A DNA stretch of 64,000 nucleotides, taken from contig CM055107.1 in assembly GCA_029204225.1 (NCBI GenBank), forward strand, positions 27,643,072 through 27,707,071. The letters run 5' to 3'. Position numbers and translations under genes: made by a program. Below, one piece after another: positions 47,110 through 60,542 of this stretch; within the stretch, counting starts at the first letter, position 1, and each line of letters starts with the position of its first letter. The notes beneath the pieces were generated by a model. That model did no database searches. It was not told where the DNA came from and was given only the letters and a program-made list of their open reading frames with translations. Source of the DNA: Diphasiastrum complanatum (Eukaryota > Streptophyta > Lycopodiopsida > Lycopodiales > Lycopodiaceae).

Positions 47110-47422
47110 AAATTTTTAAGCAAAAAAAAAAAAATTAAATTTTTTTTTTTTGCGATTTGCAAATTGCAATTCGAAAATCACTATAAAAAAAGACAACGAT
47201 TTGCCCATAATCGGTTTAAAAAAAAAAAAAAAAAAAAAAAACTAGGCAATATGGGTATTAGTAGAGGGAGAAAAAATAGGCAATTACGATTACAGTAGTT
47301 ACAAATTTTATTCCAATATTTTTAGACTCATTTCAAGTCCAATTTTTTTTTTTTTTTTTTCTGAAAAGTTAAATTTTTTATTTTTGGAAATTTTGGGCAA
47401 CGAATCACAATTCGCTCAACTA
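47110..47422. mobile_element. Degenerate hAT-like element (GCGATTTG/CGAATCAC-motif)
   Basis: Its right end, the inverse of TTAGTTGAGCGAATTGTG, resembles the 29883 end. It shares GGCAATATGGGTAT (47245-47258) with the 29093 element. Poly-A/T tracts alternate with GCGATTTGCAAATTGC-type words. The left end is eroded. Confidence 0.45.

Positions 47423-47426
<4 letters not shown>

Positions 47427-47475
<49 letters not shown>
47427..47475. repeat. AT microsatellite
   Basis: (AT)n of about 49 bp between two miniature elements. Confidence 0.95.
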
Positions 47476-47480
<5 letters not shown>

Positions 47481-47707
47481 GGCCCACGGTGCTGTCGGTA
47501 CCATAACGGTGGTACCGCTAGTATGGTGCCGCCCTGTAGAACATGGTACCAGAGTGACACTAGTATATAATATTTGTTTTAATTTTCCTAATAAAAAATA
47601 CTTTAGGATGCCCATTTTCAAAGGCTATGAGAGAGCTTCAAGTTGGTAAATGCACTGCTCTCGTCAAGAGCTTCAAGTTGATACCCATATTGCCCACTAA
47701 AATATGA

Positions 47708-47762
<55 letters not shown>

Positions 47763-47870
47763 TTTAAAAATTAAATATTAAATAGTAGAAAAAATTATCA
47801 TATTGTGGTATTGCGGCACCATACTGGTGCCGCGATACCGGTACCGTTGGATATATATATATATATAATT
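47476..47870. mobile_element. Probable hAT-like element (GGTACCG-motif)
   Basis: Blocks of GGTACCG and variants (GGTGCCG, CGGTACC) lie at 47490-47560 and 47810-47850 around an (AT)n core (47709-47758). The inverse of GGCAATATGGGTAT lies at 47681-47694, linking it to the elements at 29.1 and 47.2 kb. Borders run into AT repeats, so no target duplication can be read. Confidence 0.4.
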
Positions 47871-48622
47871 TATGTTCTTCAATATAAAGTGCGAGTGTCT
47901 GCACACATGCATGTGTATGTCTTTGTTCTTTGTATTCTCTTGTGCTTTTCTCATTTTTTTAATTTAGAACACGTTCTACTACCGATTTTACTATTTACTT
48001 AATCATCTGCACATGATTATACCTGTTATTAAAAATGTCAAAAAGAATAGATTCATAGCTCTTTGATATCAAGAGCTTTTTTATGGATATCCTACCACTT
48101 ACATAAAAGGATGTTATTCTCTTAGTTGGACATCGTATCTAGTATAATGTGTCGTTGAAACTTTTCTAGGTAGGTTCTCAATGATCCTATTTGTTTATTA
48201 TTTTAAAGTTTTAATAGATACAAAGTCATAAATATGAATGAGTTTATGTTGCATTGCCCTCTTCGATAGAACCCATGTTTATGGCCTTGTAGCAGTCCTC
48301 AATAAAAAATGTACTATATAATTTAGATTGTAAAGAAGCTCTTGGAATGTAATTGAATAACCTATTGTTCAAAAAAAAAATCCACTAAAGATGGGAGGAA
48401 ATCGTACAAATTTTTTTGGAACACAAACTAAGCATCGATGATGTCAATGATATTTTTTGTTACTCTTAAATGATAATTTTTTGAAGGTTCCGATCTATTA
48501 CATGAAATATATCTCTAGAAATCTTCGTGCATAGTCCAAGTATGAGTCTAAAGTATAAGATAATTGCTTGATAAAGTGGTTGCTAGTATTAACCATGTCG
48601 GCTGGAAGCCATAAGGTTGATT

Positions 48623-49855
48623 TGTTTATTCTTTCTTTCTTTCTCTTTCTCCTTCTTACTAATCAACTAATCGGTTTTAAACCTCATCCATTGTTTATCC
48701 AGTTCTACGGATTTTCTCGTGTTTCTATACAGTCTGCATAATTACAAGTATTTTTACGCAGTCTGCAGAAATACACGGAGTTTGACAACAATGTCGCATT
48801 TTCTCTCTCTACAACCCTGACAGTGTCGCCTGTCAGAAATTACGAGTAAAATTACAGTGTCGCATTTTTGCGACATTGTTGCCTGTCAAGAATCTCGTGT
48901 ACAAATGCAGTGTCGTCTTTTTGGCATTTTTTACCTGTCAGAAATCACGATTAAAAATGCAGAGTCGTATTTTTCAAAGTGCCTCAAATTTTAAGGAAAT
49001 GACTCTAGCAAAGTGTGGGGCTATCTCAAATATGAAGGAAATGAGATTTTAGGACACTGTCGCCTTTTTGCGACACTGTCGCCTGTGGCAGTTTACGTTC
49101 ATTTTTGCAGAGTGACAATTTTAGTTCATTTATGCAGACAGACTGTTTACGGCCAATTTTCACCACTTATCAGCAATCAATTTCTGAGAAGGAACTGGAT
49201 GAATGTCAGCGGACTCCAGCCAACTGGCAATCACATTTGACAACCTAATCACTTAGTATAAATCAGTTGTTCATACATCTCAATTATCATCTGATAATAT
49301 GAAATGTTATTGTGAATTGTGAAGGAGTTGAGTGTTATTACACAACGCTTCTTGCGCTTTCATCAAGCAAATCATTCACAATCAGAAAGTATTGTAGTTA
49401 GCTCTCTATCAAACTTTCAAGCTTGAACTCTCTTGAGTATTCTAGCTCAGTCTTTTAGAGATTTATTTAGAGTTGCTATTGCCTACTGTTTATCAGCAGA
49501 GCTGCTTATTATCAGACCTATTCTTAGTTACTCAGAGTGTGTGGTTTCTATTGGCTATTGTCTTGCACTCCTCCTTAGCATCTGATTTTGTTTTTCTGAA
49601 TCAATACTATTTCTTATTGCGTTCAATATATGTTAGAATACATATATCTCTGTGTTGCTTTTGTAACTGATAGAAATTGTTTCAAAATTCAATACTTTAT
49701 GTTTGGCTACGTAATCACTTAGTATCTAGCGGAAGTTAGTTGCTAAAGATTGAACATGATTTTCATCACTACTGTATTGTTCAATTTTTTATAGGTGTAG
49801 TCATGCATTGGAAGTAGGAAGTTTCCGCATTCAATTATCTCACCTATTGCCTACA
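48623..49855 (+). repeat. Copia 5' LTR with internal subrepeats
   Basis: It contains about four diverged units built on GTGTCGCATTTTTGCGAC and CTGTCAGAAATTACGAG words (48790-49090), all matched in the 3' LTR. Confidence 0.8.
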
Positions 49856-50139
49856 TGGTATCAGAGCATTCTATTTCAATATTAGAATATTCTATCATAG
49901 TATCAGTGCTAGATCATTACTTCTTTATTTGAACCGTCACGGTATTAGACTTGTGATCTCTATCAGGACCTAATACTATTTCGATATCAAAGCAAAAGCC
50001 CTAAGACTTGATATCTTTCGCAATATCAAATTGATATCATATTCTTTCTTACGTCCTTTCAGTATCAAAGAATTGATTTCCTATTGTTGGCACTTCTACA
50101 TCTTAGCGTCATCGATATAATCGACAAACTAAGTTCCAG

Positions 50140-52560
50140 ATGGATTCTCAAAGTAAAGTCGGTCTTATCACAGACAAGCTGAATGGATCCAATTATCATT
50201 GTGAAAATTTAAGATGAAGACCTTGCTAATCGTCAACAAGTTATGGGATGTTGTTACAAGTACAGAAGTAAAATCTAAAGACGACACAGAAGACTCAAAG
50301 TGGAAATCGAAGGATGGTAAAGCTTTTGCACTTATTATCCTCAATATGTAGATACACAGATTGGACACATAGCTGAAGCTAGAACTTCAAAAGAAGTTTG
50401 GGACATCTTGAACTCACTATATAACGTGAGGGACATAACTACTAAGTTACATTTACGAAGGAAATTCTTTACATTCAAGATGTCTAATGGTAATTCTCTT
50501 TAGAGTCACATTAACCAGTTTAAGAATCTCTTGCAACAGATGGTCGCTGTCGGATCAGTCATAGACGATTAAGATGCAATCATGACATTACCTTCAAGCT
50601 TGCCCTCTACATATGAGAACTGGGTGATGATCATTATTACGACACACTCAGATTCAACTCTTATTAGAGTTATCACTATGTTGCTACAAGAAGACAATTG
50701 AAGAAGTCGGGACGTTTCGTCTACTTTCTCCTCTCAGACTCTATATGTCAACAAAGTCTCTAAGCGACAAAAGTAGAAAAGCTCCAAGAAAGCTGCAACG
50801 AATCAGAAACAGACTCAAAGTCAAGGACAATCATTAAATCCACAATCGAAGCATAAGATGTTTTGCAGGTATTGCAAGCGCAATAACCATGAGATTAAGG
50901 ATTGCCAAATTCTCCAAGCGAAGAATGCAGCCAAGCAACCTGATCAACAAGCAAACACAGTTTCATCATCTCCCCAGGTCGAAGTGGACGAAGACACATT
51001 TATGGTCAAAGACCAAAGCGCATTTTTGGATGATTCATGGTTTCTGGATTCTGGAGCAACTCAACACATGACCAATCAACGTGAGATTTTCAACTCCTAC
51101 ACACCTTACAACACGAAGAAATTTGTTCACCTTGGTGATAATAGTACTCACACTATTGAAGGTGAAGGTACTGTAAGATTGCGATTCCAGCATAATCAAT
51201 TCAAACTTCTATCAAAGGTCTTATATGTTCCTAAACTCTCTATGAATCTGTTATCAATAGGTAGTTACAGATTCGGGTCATAAGATAGAAATTAAATCTG
51301 ATCCATGCAAAATTATGGATAGGAGTAATAAGATCCTTGCACTCGGCAAGAGGCAGAGTTACTTATATAGATTGGCACATTGTTATTCTGAGTCTAGTCA
51401 AGACTTGAAAACCTCTGTTCTTGTCAATAAAGCATTACTATGACATCATCGCTTAGGACACTTGAATTATGCATCTGTTTTGAACATGTCCAGACAATCC
51501 ATGGTTCTTGATCTCGACTATCCTTTTGGTGAGATTGGTCTCCATGTCTGTCATAGCTGCATCTTTGGAAAGCAGACCAGGATTCCTTTTAGATCGAGTC
51601 ATAGGCATGCAGCAAAAGGTCTGTTAGATGTTGTTCATACAGATATATGTGGACCTATGAAAACTCCATCATTGCTAGATGAAAAGTATTTCATTACTTT
51701 TATCGACGAATTCTCCAAAAGAACAGCTATTTATTTCATTAAACAGAAATCAGAGGCTTTCATCAAGTTCAGACAATTCAAAGAGCATGTTGAGAATCAA
51801 ACTGGCAAACGAAGCAAAGCACTGAGGTCGGATAACGGGGGAGAATACATCTCCACCGAATTCAAGGAGTATTGCCTTAACAATGACATTGAGCAACAAT
51901 GCATTACCTCCTATTCGCCTCAGTCAAATGGTCTTGTTGAGAGAAAATAGAACCTTTGTCGAATTGGATCTCAGGAAGAAGCTCGACTTTCAAAGTATTT
52001 TCATCAGCTACACTACTTCAGATCAAGTTTACAAGCTGTTCAATCCCATCGAGTCGAAGATATTCACTAGCCGGGATGTCATCTTCATCGAAGATTTCAG
52101 GACCTCAAAGGAAAAGGCAATGCCCATGTAGCCGACCTGTCAGATTCTCTTGACATATTGAACTTTCCAGTTCCTTAGTCGACTATTTCTATTGAAGGTC
52201 CAAACTTATCTACTCACAACGAATCAACAACGAATCACAAGATGATGATGTTGCAGTTCAGCAACTACAGTATGATGGAAATGATCAACGCAGCCTCTCA
52301 AGCTACAAAGGAAGCAATTTGGTTGAGAAACTTACTTTCAGATATCGGTCTGAATCAATCTACTCCGACATTATTATTTTGTGATAATCAAAGTGCCATT
52401 GCCATATCAACCATAGATTCCATTCTAGGAGTAAGCACATTGAACTGACGTATCATTTTGTCAGAAGCAAAGTTCTCAATGAAGAGATCAGATTGTAGTA
52501 CTGCAGAACGCAAGATATGACATCAGATATTTTATTTTTTACCAAAGCATTAAGCTTGGA
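50140..52560 (+). pseudogene. Copia gag-pol remnant
   Basis: The start is MDSQSKVGLITDKLNGSNY, with a stop soon after. Further on are the zinc knuckle CRYCKRNNHEIKDC (50864), a protease with intact WFLDSGATQHMT (51040), and GAG-pre-integrase and integrase blocks CHSCIFGKQTR, VHTDICGPM, SDNGGEYIS and YSPQSNGLVERK (51550-51945). Then the frame jumps to a post-integrase piece (FNPIESKIFTSRDVIF) and to RNase H (ATKEAIWLRNLL, FCDNQSAI, 52300-52400). Frameshifts occur near 50200, 51270 and 51950. Confidence 0.8.
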
Positions 52561-52629
52561 AGCACACAGAAGATTTTGTGTTGAACTAAGTTTAAAGATC
52601 AAGGCATTCAAGGATTCAGAAAGGGGGAG

Positions 52630-53999
<1,370 letters not shown>

Positions 54000-55185
54000 G
54001 CAAAGAAAGCTAATATAAATAGTGTAATGTGAATTTCGAATCTTATGATCATGTATTTATCTTTTAACAATGTCATTGACATATATTTTTCTACTCTTGA
54101 ACATATAAATCTATACTCTAGTAGGAAGCAATCATATCATTGAGATAGAAAATATTTGTTTTCTTTAAATTTTCTTATTGATAATAGAATAGGATTGCAT
54201 AGTAGCTTTATGTCCAAGAGCAACCTGAATTTTGATGCTTAAAAATCTTTCAACCTAAAATTTGAAAGACAAGAAGTTACCATGAAGTTTCACCTGAAAA
54301 AAACTCTGTTTTGATTGGACAAAGAATTGCAAACTTACAACTTGAGAGTTTGTAAATTTCTCAACCCATTCTCGTTTCTGGCTAGATTTAACTTGTCATA
54401 CTGCCTTGAATTCCAATTCGAAGCATGTAGTTCATGTTGCAACAACAAATTTTAGGACATTCCACACACCCCATTATTATTCTCGAGAAAAAGATAGCAT
54501 ACTAATTGGTTGAATCACTACCATCAATTCGTAATACAAGGCTTTAGGAGGATATGATACTTCTTGATGAGGCTTAAGTTAGTATACAAGCTTGATTAGT
54601 TCCACTAAGATGGCAATTGAGTTTTTAAATGCCACAGATGTTTCAAGTTCATATATAGAGAGCTGACGAGAAACTACATGCTTGCTAAATGTCCTATACT
54701 TGCAAAAAATATGAAGTGTAGGGGGGATGTCATTGAAATCACACATGTTTCTTCTAGTACCCCTATAACTCAATGTCATGGTGCAAAAATGTCATGTTGT
54801 AGATTCATGAGATTCCTATCAAATAGAACATCTGCAAACTCCCAAGCTTTTCTGGCTCCTTAAATCACATGTATTTTCTACATTGTGACTTCTATTCATG
54901 TCATGTTGTATGTGCATTAGATTCCTATCAAATAGAGCATCCGCAAACTCTCAAACATTTGTACAATTGTGACTCCTTAATCACATGCATTTCTACATTG
55001 TGACTTATGTTCATGAGCTTAAATTCTACTCATACTATGTAATTCTCTAGAGTTCATTGGAGCATTTATGAGTCTACACCGGGAATTCCTTTTTGCTTGA
55101 AGTTCTATCATAAAGGTATGGGGTTTAGCACTTATCCCATAAGCCACCCATACCAATCATTGTCCTATCGCCCTAACTATTCCAA

Positions 55186-55238
<53 letters not shown>

Positions 55239-57300
55239 GCTTGCATGTGTGTGCACATGCAAGTTTGCACGTGTATGTCTAGTGATAATCAATTATGCAC
55301 ATTTTGTTTTGTGACAAGATGAAATTTTGATTCCCTTTTTGTCTACATCACCAAAAGTGTAATGTTGCATATGTACCACTCTAACAGCCATATTCACTCT
55401 TTTATGTTCTAAGTAGATGCATTCATTTACTACTATGTTAATCCATAAGGCCCTAAATGTTGTGTCCATGAAGCAATGTAGTAAAAGATACAATTTTCTC
55501 AAATTGGTATTTAAAAAAAATCTCTGCATGCACTTCACATATTTGATAAATATTATCCTGAATAAAGTGCAAAGCTTGAAAATTGCAATAGTAGAATATT
55601 ATTATCCTGGATAAAGTGCAAGCTTGAAAATTATGCATTCCAAAAAGGAATCAAGCTTCTGAAGTATCTTAAAACAAGGCATTTGTAACAATTTAGACAT
55701 GTCTAATGTGATTAACTAAATTACAAGAGCAATTACTACATGAATCAGTCTTTTGAGAAGTGAGATATACAAAATATTATTTGGAGGAATTATGAATTAC
55801 ACTTTTTGAAAAGTTGGATATACAAAATGTTATCAATTTATACTTGAGCCATATCCACAATGTAGTAAAAAACAACACCATCTGCCAATATACCAACCTG
55901 GCCTAAATAGATCAATCAATCCCAACCCTTATTTGCATGGGGGCAAATTTCAACATAAAGGTTCTAAACTGAAAAATATTGAGGCATGGTTCTTCCCATT
56001 AAAAATATGGCCAACCAGATATCTTAATTCAAACTCTATGAATATCCAGAAAAGCAAGCAGTATAAGTATGTTACGAGTTTCGCACAAAAAATTCTCAAT
56101 ATTCTGATATATTGGAATGCCAATCAAAGTGAAGTGACATCCCACGGTGGCTGTCACCCATTAACTATTATAGATTGACATGGATCTGCCCATCCCATTC
56201 AATGCACAGTTGCTAATGAGAAAACATGAAGCATTTATTATGCCATTTGTTCACGTACAGTCATAGAATTTATAATCCTTAAAATAAGTGGGCCCATGTT
56301 TAATTCTTGAGTTGCATAAGTCTTTGAATATACTGTAGACAAATTGGAAACATGTAAGGGAGACTCACAAATCTGATTTTGTTATCCAGATTCAATATAG
56401 GAGGTTTCTTCCATTCTTGATAAGCTTACCTGTATCAATTTAAATTTTCCAAATAGATCCATATATCTGGAATGCTCTTCTATTGGATCCAGAATAATGT
56501 CTAAACATATCATAAATCTTCTATTTCAATGGAGTTAATGGTCAAGCCTTAGACCATCAAGTCCATGCATAGCATAGACAATATCCTTGTTCATTCCTCA
56601 ATTTTACAAACACGTACAACCATCTAGCAATGAAGAGCGATGTCAATCATCAAATGCAGTTCAATATGGCCTAACTGAGAGAATGTCACAGAACTGGAGC
56701 TTTTTGTTTGTCCACGACAGCGTAGAAGTATTATGGGTACTTGGAGAGAAATGTCCGGTTACTGTAGACTGCTATTATGCAGAGTGAGTGCTTTGGTCGA
56801 GCCAGACACTGGACTTTCATATTACAGAACTGGAGGCTTCTGTTGGCTCAGAACAGCGTAGAAGTATTATGGATCCTATTCATGTTATCCTGTACTCGGG
56901 GAGAGATTCCCGGTTACTGTAGACCGCTATTATGCAGAGTGAGTGCTTTGGTCGAGCCTGGACTTTCAACCCCGGAAGTCATGAATACTATTAACAATCA
57001 GGCTTTATCGGATTGCCCATCGTGTCAACGAGAGAGTAATTTATCATGGTTGTGAGTTGGTAATCACAAAAACTCGATGGCGCCCAATGCGGAACTCTGA
57101 AATTCGCCCTAGATGACGGAATATCTGATGCAAGATCAAACGTTCACTTGTTAACTTGTGTGCTAGTTGGGCTCATCGGAAAAAGTTAAAATACAGAAAA
57201 TTTGCATGTAACACTCAAAATTTTTGAAATCACTAAATAGGTTCTTGGGAAAAATTCAAAACTTATGAAACCTTCGAACATTCTATAGAACAAAAACCTG
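54000..57300. other. Mostly featureless AT-rich DNA
   Basis: Contains a CT tract (55190-55236) and a tandem duplication (56690-56965). Three related stretches at 54850-54990 repeat CACATGNATTTCTACATTGTGACT. No gene was recognised. Confidence 0.4.
56690..56965. repeat. Tandem duplication, about 135-bp unit
   Basis: Two copies share CAGCGTAGAAGTATTATGG, then CGGTTACTGTAGAC and TATGCAGAGTGAGTGCTTTG. The second copy carries a small insertion. Confidence 0.75.
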
Positions 57301-57314
57301 ATTTTCACCCTTAC

Positions 57315-57563
57315 CGTCAGGATGGCCTTTCCGGTGGTATCCATTCTAAGCACTGGCCCACGCATGTCTGACTCTAAAAAGAAGTGCTTTCCTTTGACAG
57401 AGTCTGATGAAGCTATGTCTCGCAACTCCTGATACATCAGAGAATAGGCTTGGAATCACTATAACAAAGTTCAACCATCCATCACATTGTTGAGTTGACA
57501 ATGATTTGTTATCTCTTCAGAAAAAGTTCTTACCAGGACTTTCTCGATTACATCCTCTCCCAA
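57315..57563 (-). CDS. Two possible exons of an unidentified gene
   Basis: On the minus strand, 57563-57534 (30 nt, LGEDVIEKVL) lies between a TTTTTCAG acceptor and a GTAAGA donor. 57428-57315 (114 nt, 38 codons) follows, beginning ELRDIASSD and ending TTGKAILT, between an ATGTATCAG acceptor and a GTAAGG donor. Both are phase 0 and join in frame, and the second looks protein-like (KGKHFFLESDMRGPVLRMD). I do not recognise the family. No further exons were found, so it may be a fragment of a gene or chance. Confidence 0.3.
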
Positions 57564-57901
57564 CTGAAAAAGTTGTCACAGAAGTCACACGGAGCAAATC
57601 GATCAGTATCTTCATCACTTGCGAGAAAGACAGAAGAAAGAGAGATACAGTAGTGTCTTTGGAGTACCCAAAGCTACATAAGATTGAAAAGTACATTCCA
57701 GCTGTGCTTCATATAAAGATTATCCAAGACAAAAACTCAACTGAAACTAGTAGTCAAACTAAAACTAAAGGTGAAAGTGTGAACTCTCATACACCATGTC
57801 TCATAACTCTGTCAGTTGGACAAAAGAGAAAAGCATCTTACATTCTCCTGAGAAAGTGGTGATGTAAGATGAGGGTGATGTGTGGGTGTATGTGTGTGTG
57901 G

Positions 57902-57903
<2 letters not shown>

Positions 57904-57935
<32 letters not shown>
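57904..57935. repeat. AT microsatellite
   Basis: (AT)n of about 30 bp. Confidence 0.9.
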
Positions 57936-57936
<1 letters not shown>

Positions 57937-58333
57937 TATATAAATTAGCAAAATCTAGCTTGGCTATTTTGTATTTCTTTGCTTATGAGTAAATCTCACA
58001 CGTGGGAGTTCCCACGTGTGAAAAAAAAGTTCAAAATAGCTTAATCATGTTGAGTTAGGGGTGTACATAAAGTTTAGAGACATTTATCTAAGTGTAAGTG
58101 ATTTGGCCAATTTTGACATAAGAGGCAAAATAAGAAAGTACACATGGCAAGTTGTGATTAGGCCAAAAGTAGGTTGTGAAGTAGCTCGAGTCAAGTTAGG
58201 CTTATGATATTTGTCAAGTAAAGATTTGGTGTGTGACATGTCCCTATGTGTTGGCATCAGAGTTAGGGTCCAATCAAAAGAGAGATTCATCAATTTGGCC
58301 CAATCAAGTTTGAGCCCTCATATGTCGCTCAAT

Positions 58334-58578
58334 TGTTAGAAATCCATAAATCATAATATGGATGGCAAACTAGGATTCGAACCCAGGACCTCCCTCATAC
58401 CGGATGGGATGCTCTACCACTGAGCTATCCGCCCTGTTTGATAGTTCTCTCTAGAGTGTGGATTGATATTCCAACACCCCCCCCCCCCCTCAAGCCACAC
58501 TTGGTTGGGGTCCTAGCTGTCACCTGCCCCACAACTTGGGCACCATGAACTGTTAAGTCTAAATTGGCTATGATACCA
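58334..58578 (-). mobile_element. TRIM-like piece: LTR with tRNA-like sequence, PPT and PBS
   Basis: Read on the minus strand: a primer site TGGTATCATAGCC (58578-58566), about 75 bp of spacer, a purine run GAG13 (58491-58477), then a 143-bp block starting TGTTGG and ending CTAACA (58476-58334). That is the order PBS, tiny interior, polypurine tract, 3' LTR expected of a terminal-repeat retrotransposon in miniature. The upstream sequence beyond the PBS ends ...CTACA but does not match the 143-bp block, so a second LTR copy is missing. Thus only the 3' half is supported. Confidence 0.45.
58363..58434 (-). tRNA. tRNA-like sequence, probably degenerate
   Basis: The 72-nt minus-strand sequence folds as a cloverleaf. 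The acceptor GGGCGGA pairs with TTTGCCA (one mismatch, two G-T). The D arm is GCTC/GAGC. The T arm CTGGG/CCTAG has the canonical TTCGAAT loop. Box A TAGCTCAGTGG and box B GGTTCGAATCC match Pol III consensus. The anticodon stem has one mismatch, and the loop TCCGGTA (nominal CGG, Pro) has C instead of T at position 33. It sits inside the 143-bp LTR-like block, so it is more likely a captured tRNA or Pol III promoter than a working tRNA gene. Confidence 0.5.
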
Positions 58579-60018
58579 TGTAGGAAAGCAAGAGTCAAGT
58601 CACCAAGATCTAGTTATCAATCAATTTCCACAGAAAACAAGAGAGAAGAGGTTGGGCGCCCAACTCTAAGAGAGAGAGAGAGAAAACAGCAACAAGAGCA
58701 ATGGAGAGCAATGCTTAGCCAAACTGTAAAAAAATGGAATACACAATGAGCATCTAAGTACTCTACCTGGATGTGACCAAATGCCACCAAACCCTAAGGT
58801 TAACCACTTACTAAATGTAGGGCACCCCCAAAAGTCAAGATAGGGCCCCTAAACAAAATTAGACCCCTAAGGACCCACGAGTCAGTTACACAAATCTCGA
58901 CCTTTTGGGTCAAAGTAACCTATGGATTAACTTCAGCATAGTCATTTATTTCTAAAGGATTTAGAGGAGGAAAAGAAGGGGTCCAATCATGTTTCACTCC
59001 CCTTCATGTTAGATTACACATATATGTGCCTTACACTCATTCTATGTAAGTTTTTGGAGTTATGAGATTTCTATACTATTTTGAGTCAAAATTGGTTTTT
59101 CTCTCTTCTCGAGTTTTTGATGGTTGATTTTCTCTCTACCCGAGAGGAGGGCATTTTCATACTTAGTTTGTGGTAGTACAAGTCTCCACGTGTGAAAATA
59201 CTTGTATGGTTGATTTATGCATGTAGTAATGTGCTCTTGCCTTAGATTTATGGAATAGATCTTGGTTTTCAATGTATGTGTGATCTATGCGCAATCACAA
59301 AGTCTTAGGAGATCAATAACACACTTTTGGGCACTCCCACACGTGTGAATTTCAACATGGTATCAGAGCTAGCCTAAGATATCCATGCATATTTCAAGTT
59401 TGATGTGAAAATTTACCTTGAAATCAAGATTTTTAAGTGTAGTTGCATCTCTATGGCTATCAAGGATATCTTAGGGTCTAAATGGATCAAAATCACATTG
59501 GATTGATCCATGTTGGGTAATGTACAGACTATACTGCTCAGGCACATGTGAGATCACCAAAATTTGAATGGTTGGTGTTTCTCCAAGGTAGATCCAAATC
59601 GAGTGCTTGATAGCTTGTTGGAAAGCTAGTGAAGTGTAGTTTCTAGTGCAATTGATTTCAAGTCAATTGGATGTGTCTTGAGGAAGTTATAGGCTTTCAA
59701 AGTGAGGTAGATAGGGCACCTAACCTGTGTGGACACATCAATTTAGGCTCACTTCTTGCTTGTTTGATCCAAAAACTCGAGGGAAAGCTTGCCAATCACA
59801 TAGTTTCATGCAATCCAATTGTATTTGAGTTATTTGTGAATGTTTCTGAGTGCTTTTGTGGGCTTGAGTCAAATTGACCCAAACTTTGTCTTTGCTCCAT
59901 CTTGGGATGAGAGTTTGATCTAGTTTGAGAGAGATTGGTAAAGCTAGTGAGATAGGTCTCACACCAAGTTGCAAGATCTCATATTGGAATTGGTAGTACG
60001 CCTGTTAAGAATCCATTA

Positions 60019-60542
60019 TTGAGAGAGAAGCAACACCTTTTGATCCATTACAAGACATCTTTTTCACTTTTTATGGCTTCCGTAGGTTCCTTCCTATTAG
60101 AGTCAAGCGAGAGATTGAACACCTCCGATTATGCTATTTGGAAGGTGAAGATGGAGTCCATTTTGGTGCTCCAAGATGTGATGGAGATTGTGCTAGGACT
60201 TGAGGAGGAGCCTCAAGTGCTCCAAGAGGTCCAAAAGTACAAGAAGAGGGCTAGGATGGCCCTACATATCATAAAGATGAATGTTTCCAATGAAGTGTTG
60301 AGGGAGATTGGCTCATGTACCACATCCAAGGAGGCTTGGGACACATTGAAATCCATCTATGAGACAAAGAACACATTGAGGATCAATCAACTTTCCTTGA
60401 AAGATGATGGAGAGGTGAAAGCATATTTCACAAAGGACAAGCCAAGAGGAAGGGGCAAAGAGCAACATCAACGTTTCAAGAAGGAGAAGTCAAAGGAGGA
60501 GAGTGATGAGAAGTCATCACAAACAAATCCAACAAGAAATGA
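60019..60542 (+). pseudogene. Copia gag, internally deleted
   Basis: From the internal ATG at 60073 (MASVGSFLLESSERL) it parallels the gag at 27071: IWKVKMESI, then KYKKRA.MALH, KMNVSN and SKEAWDTLKSIYE. After about residue 115 the middle of gag is missing and the frame continues with a basic linker (KPRGRGKEQHQRFKKEKSKEE). A frame change occurs near 60540, just before the zinc-knuckle remnant. Confidence 0.75.

Noticed and set aside
58363-58434. Functional nuclear tRNA-Pro or plastid tRNA insertion
   Set aside because: C at position 33, anticodon-stem and acceptor mismatches, and the LTR-like frame around it make a working tRNA unlikely; the flanks show no plastid sequence.
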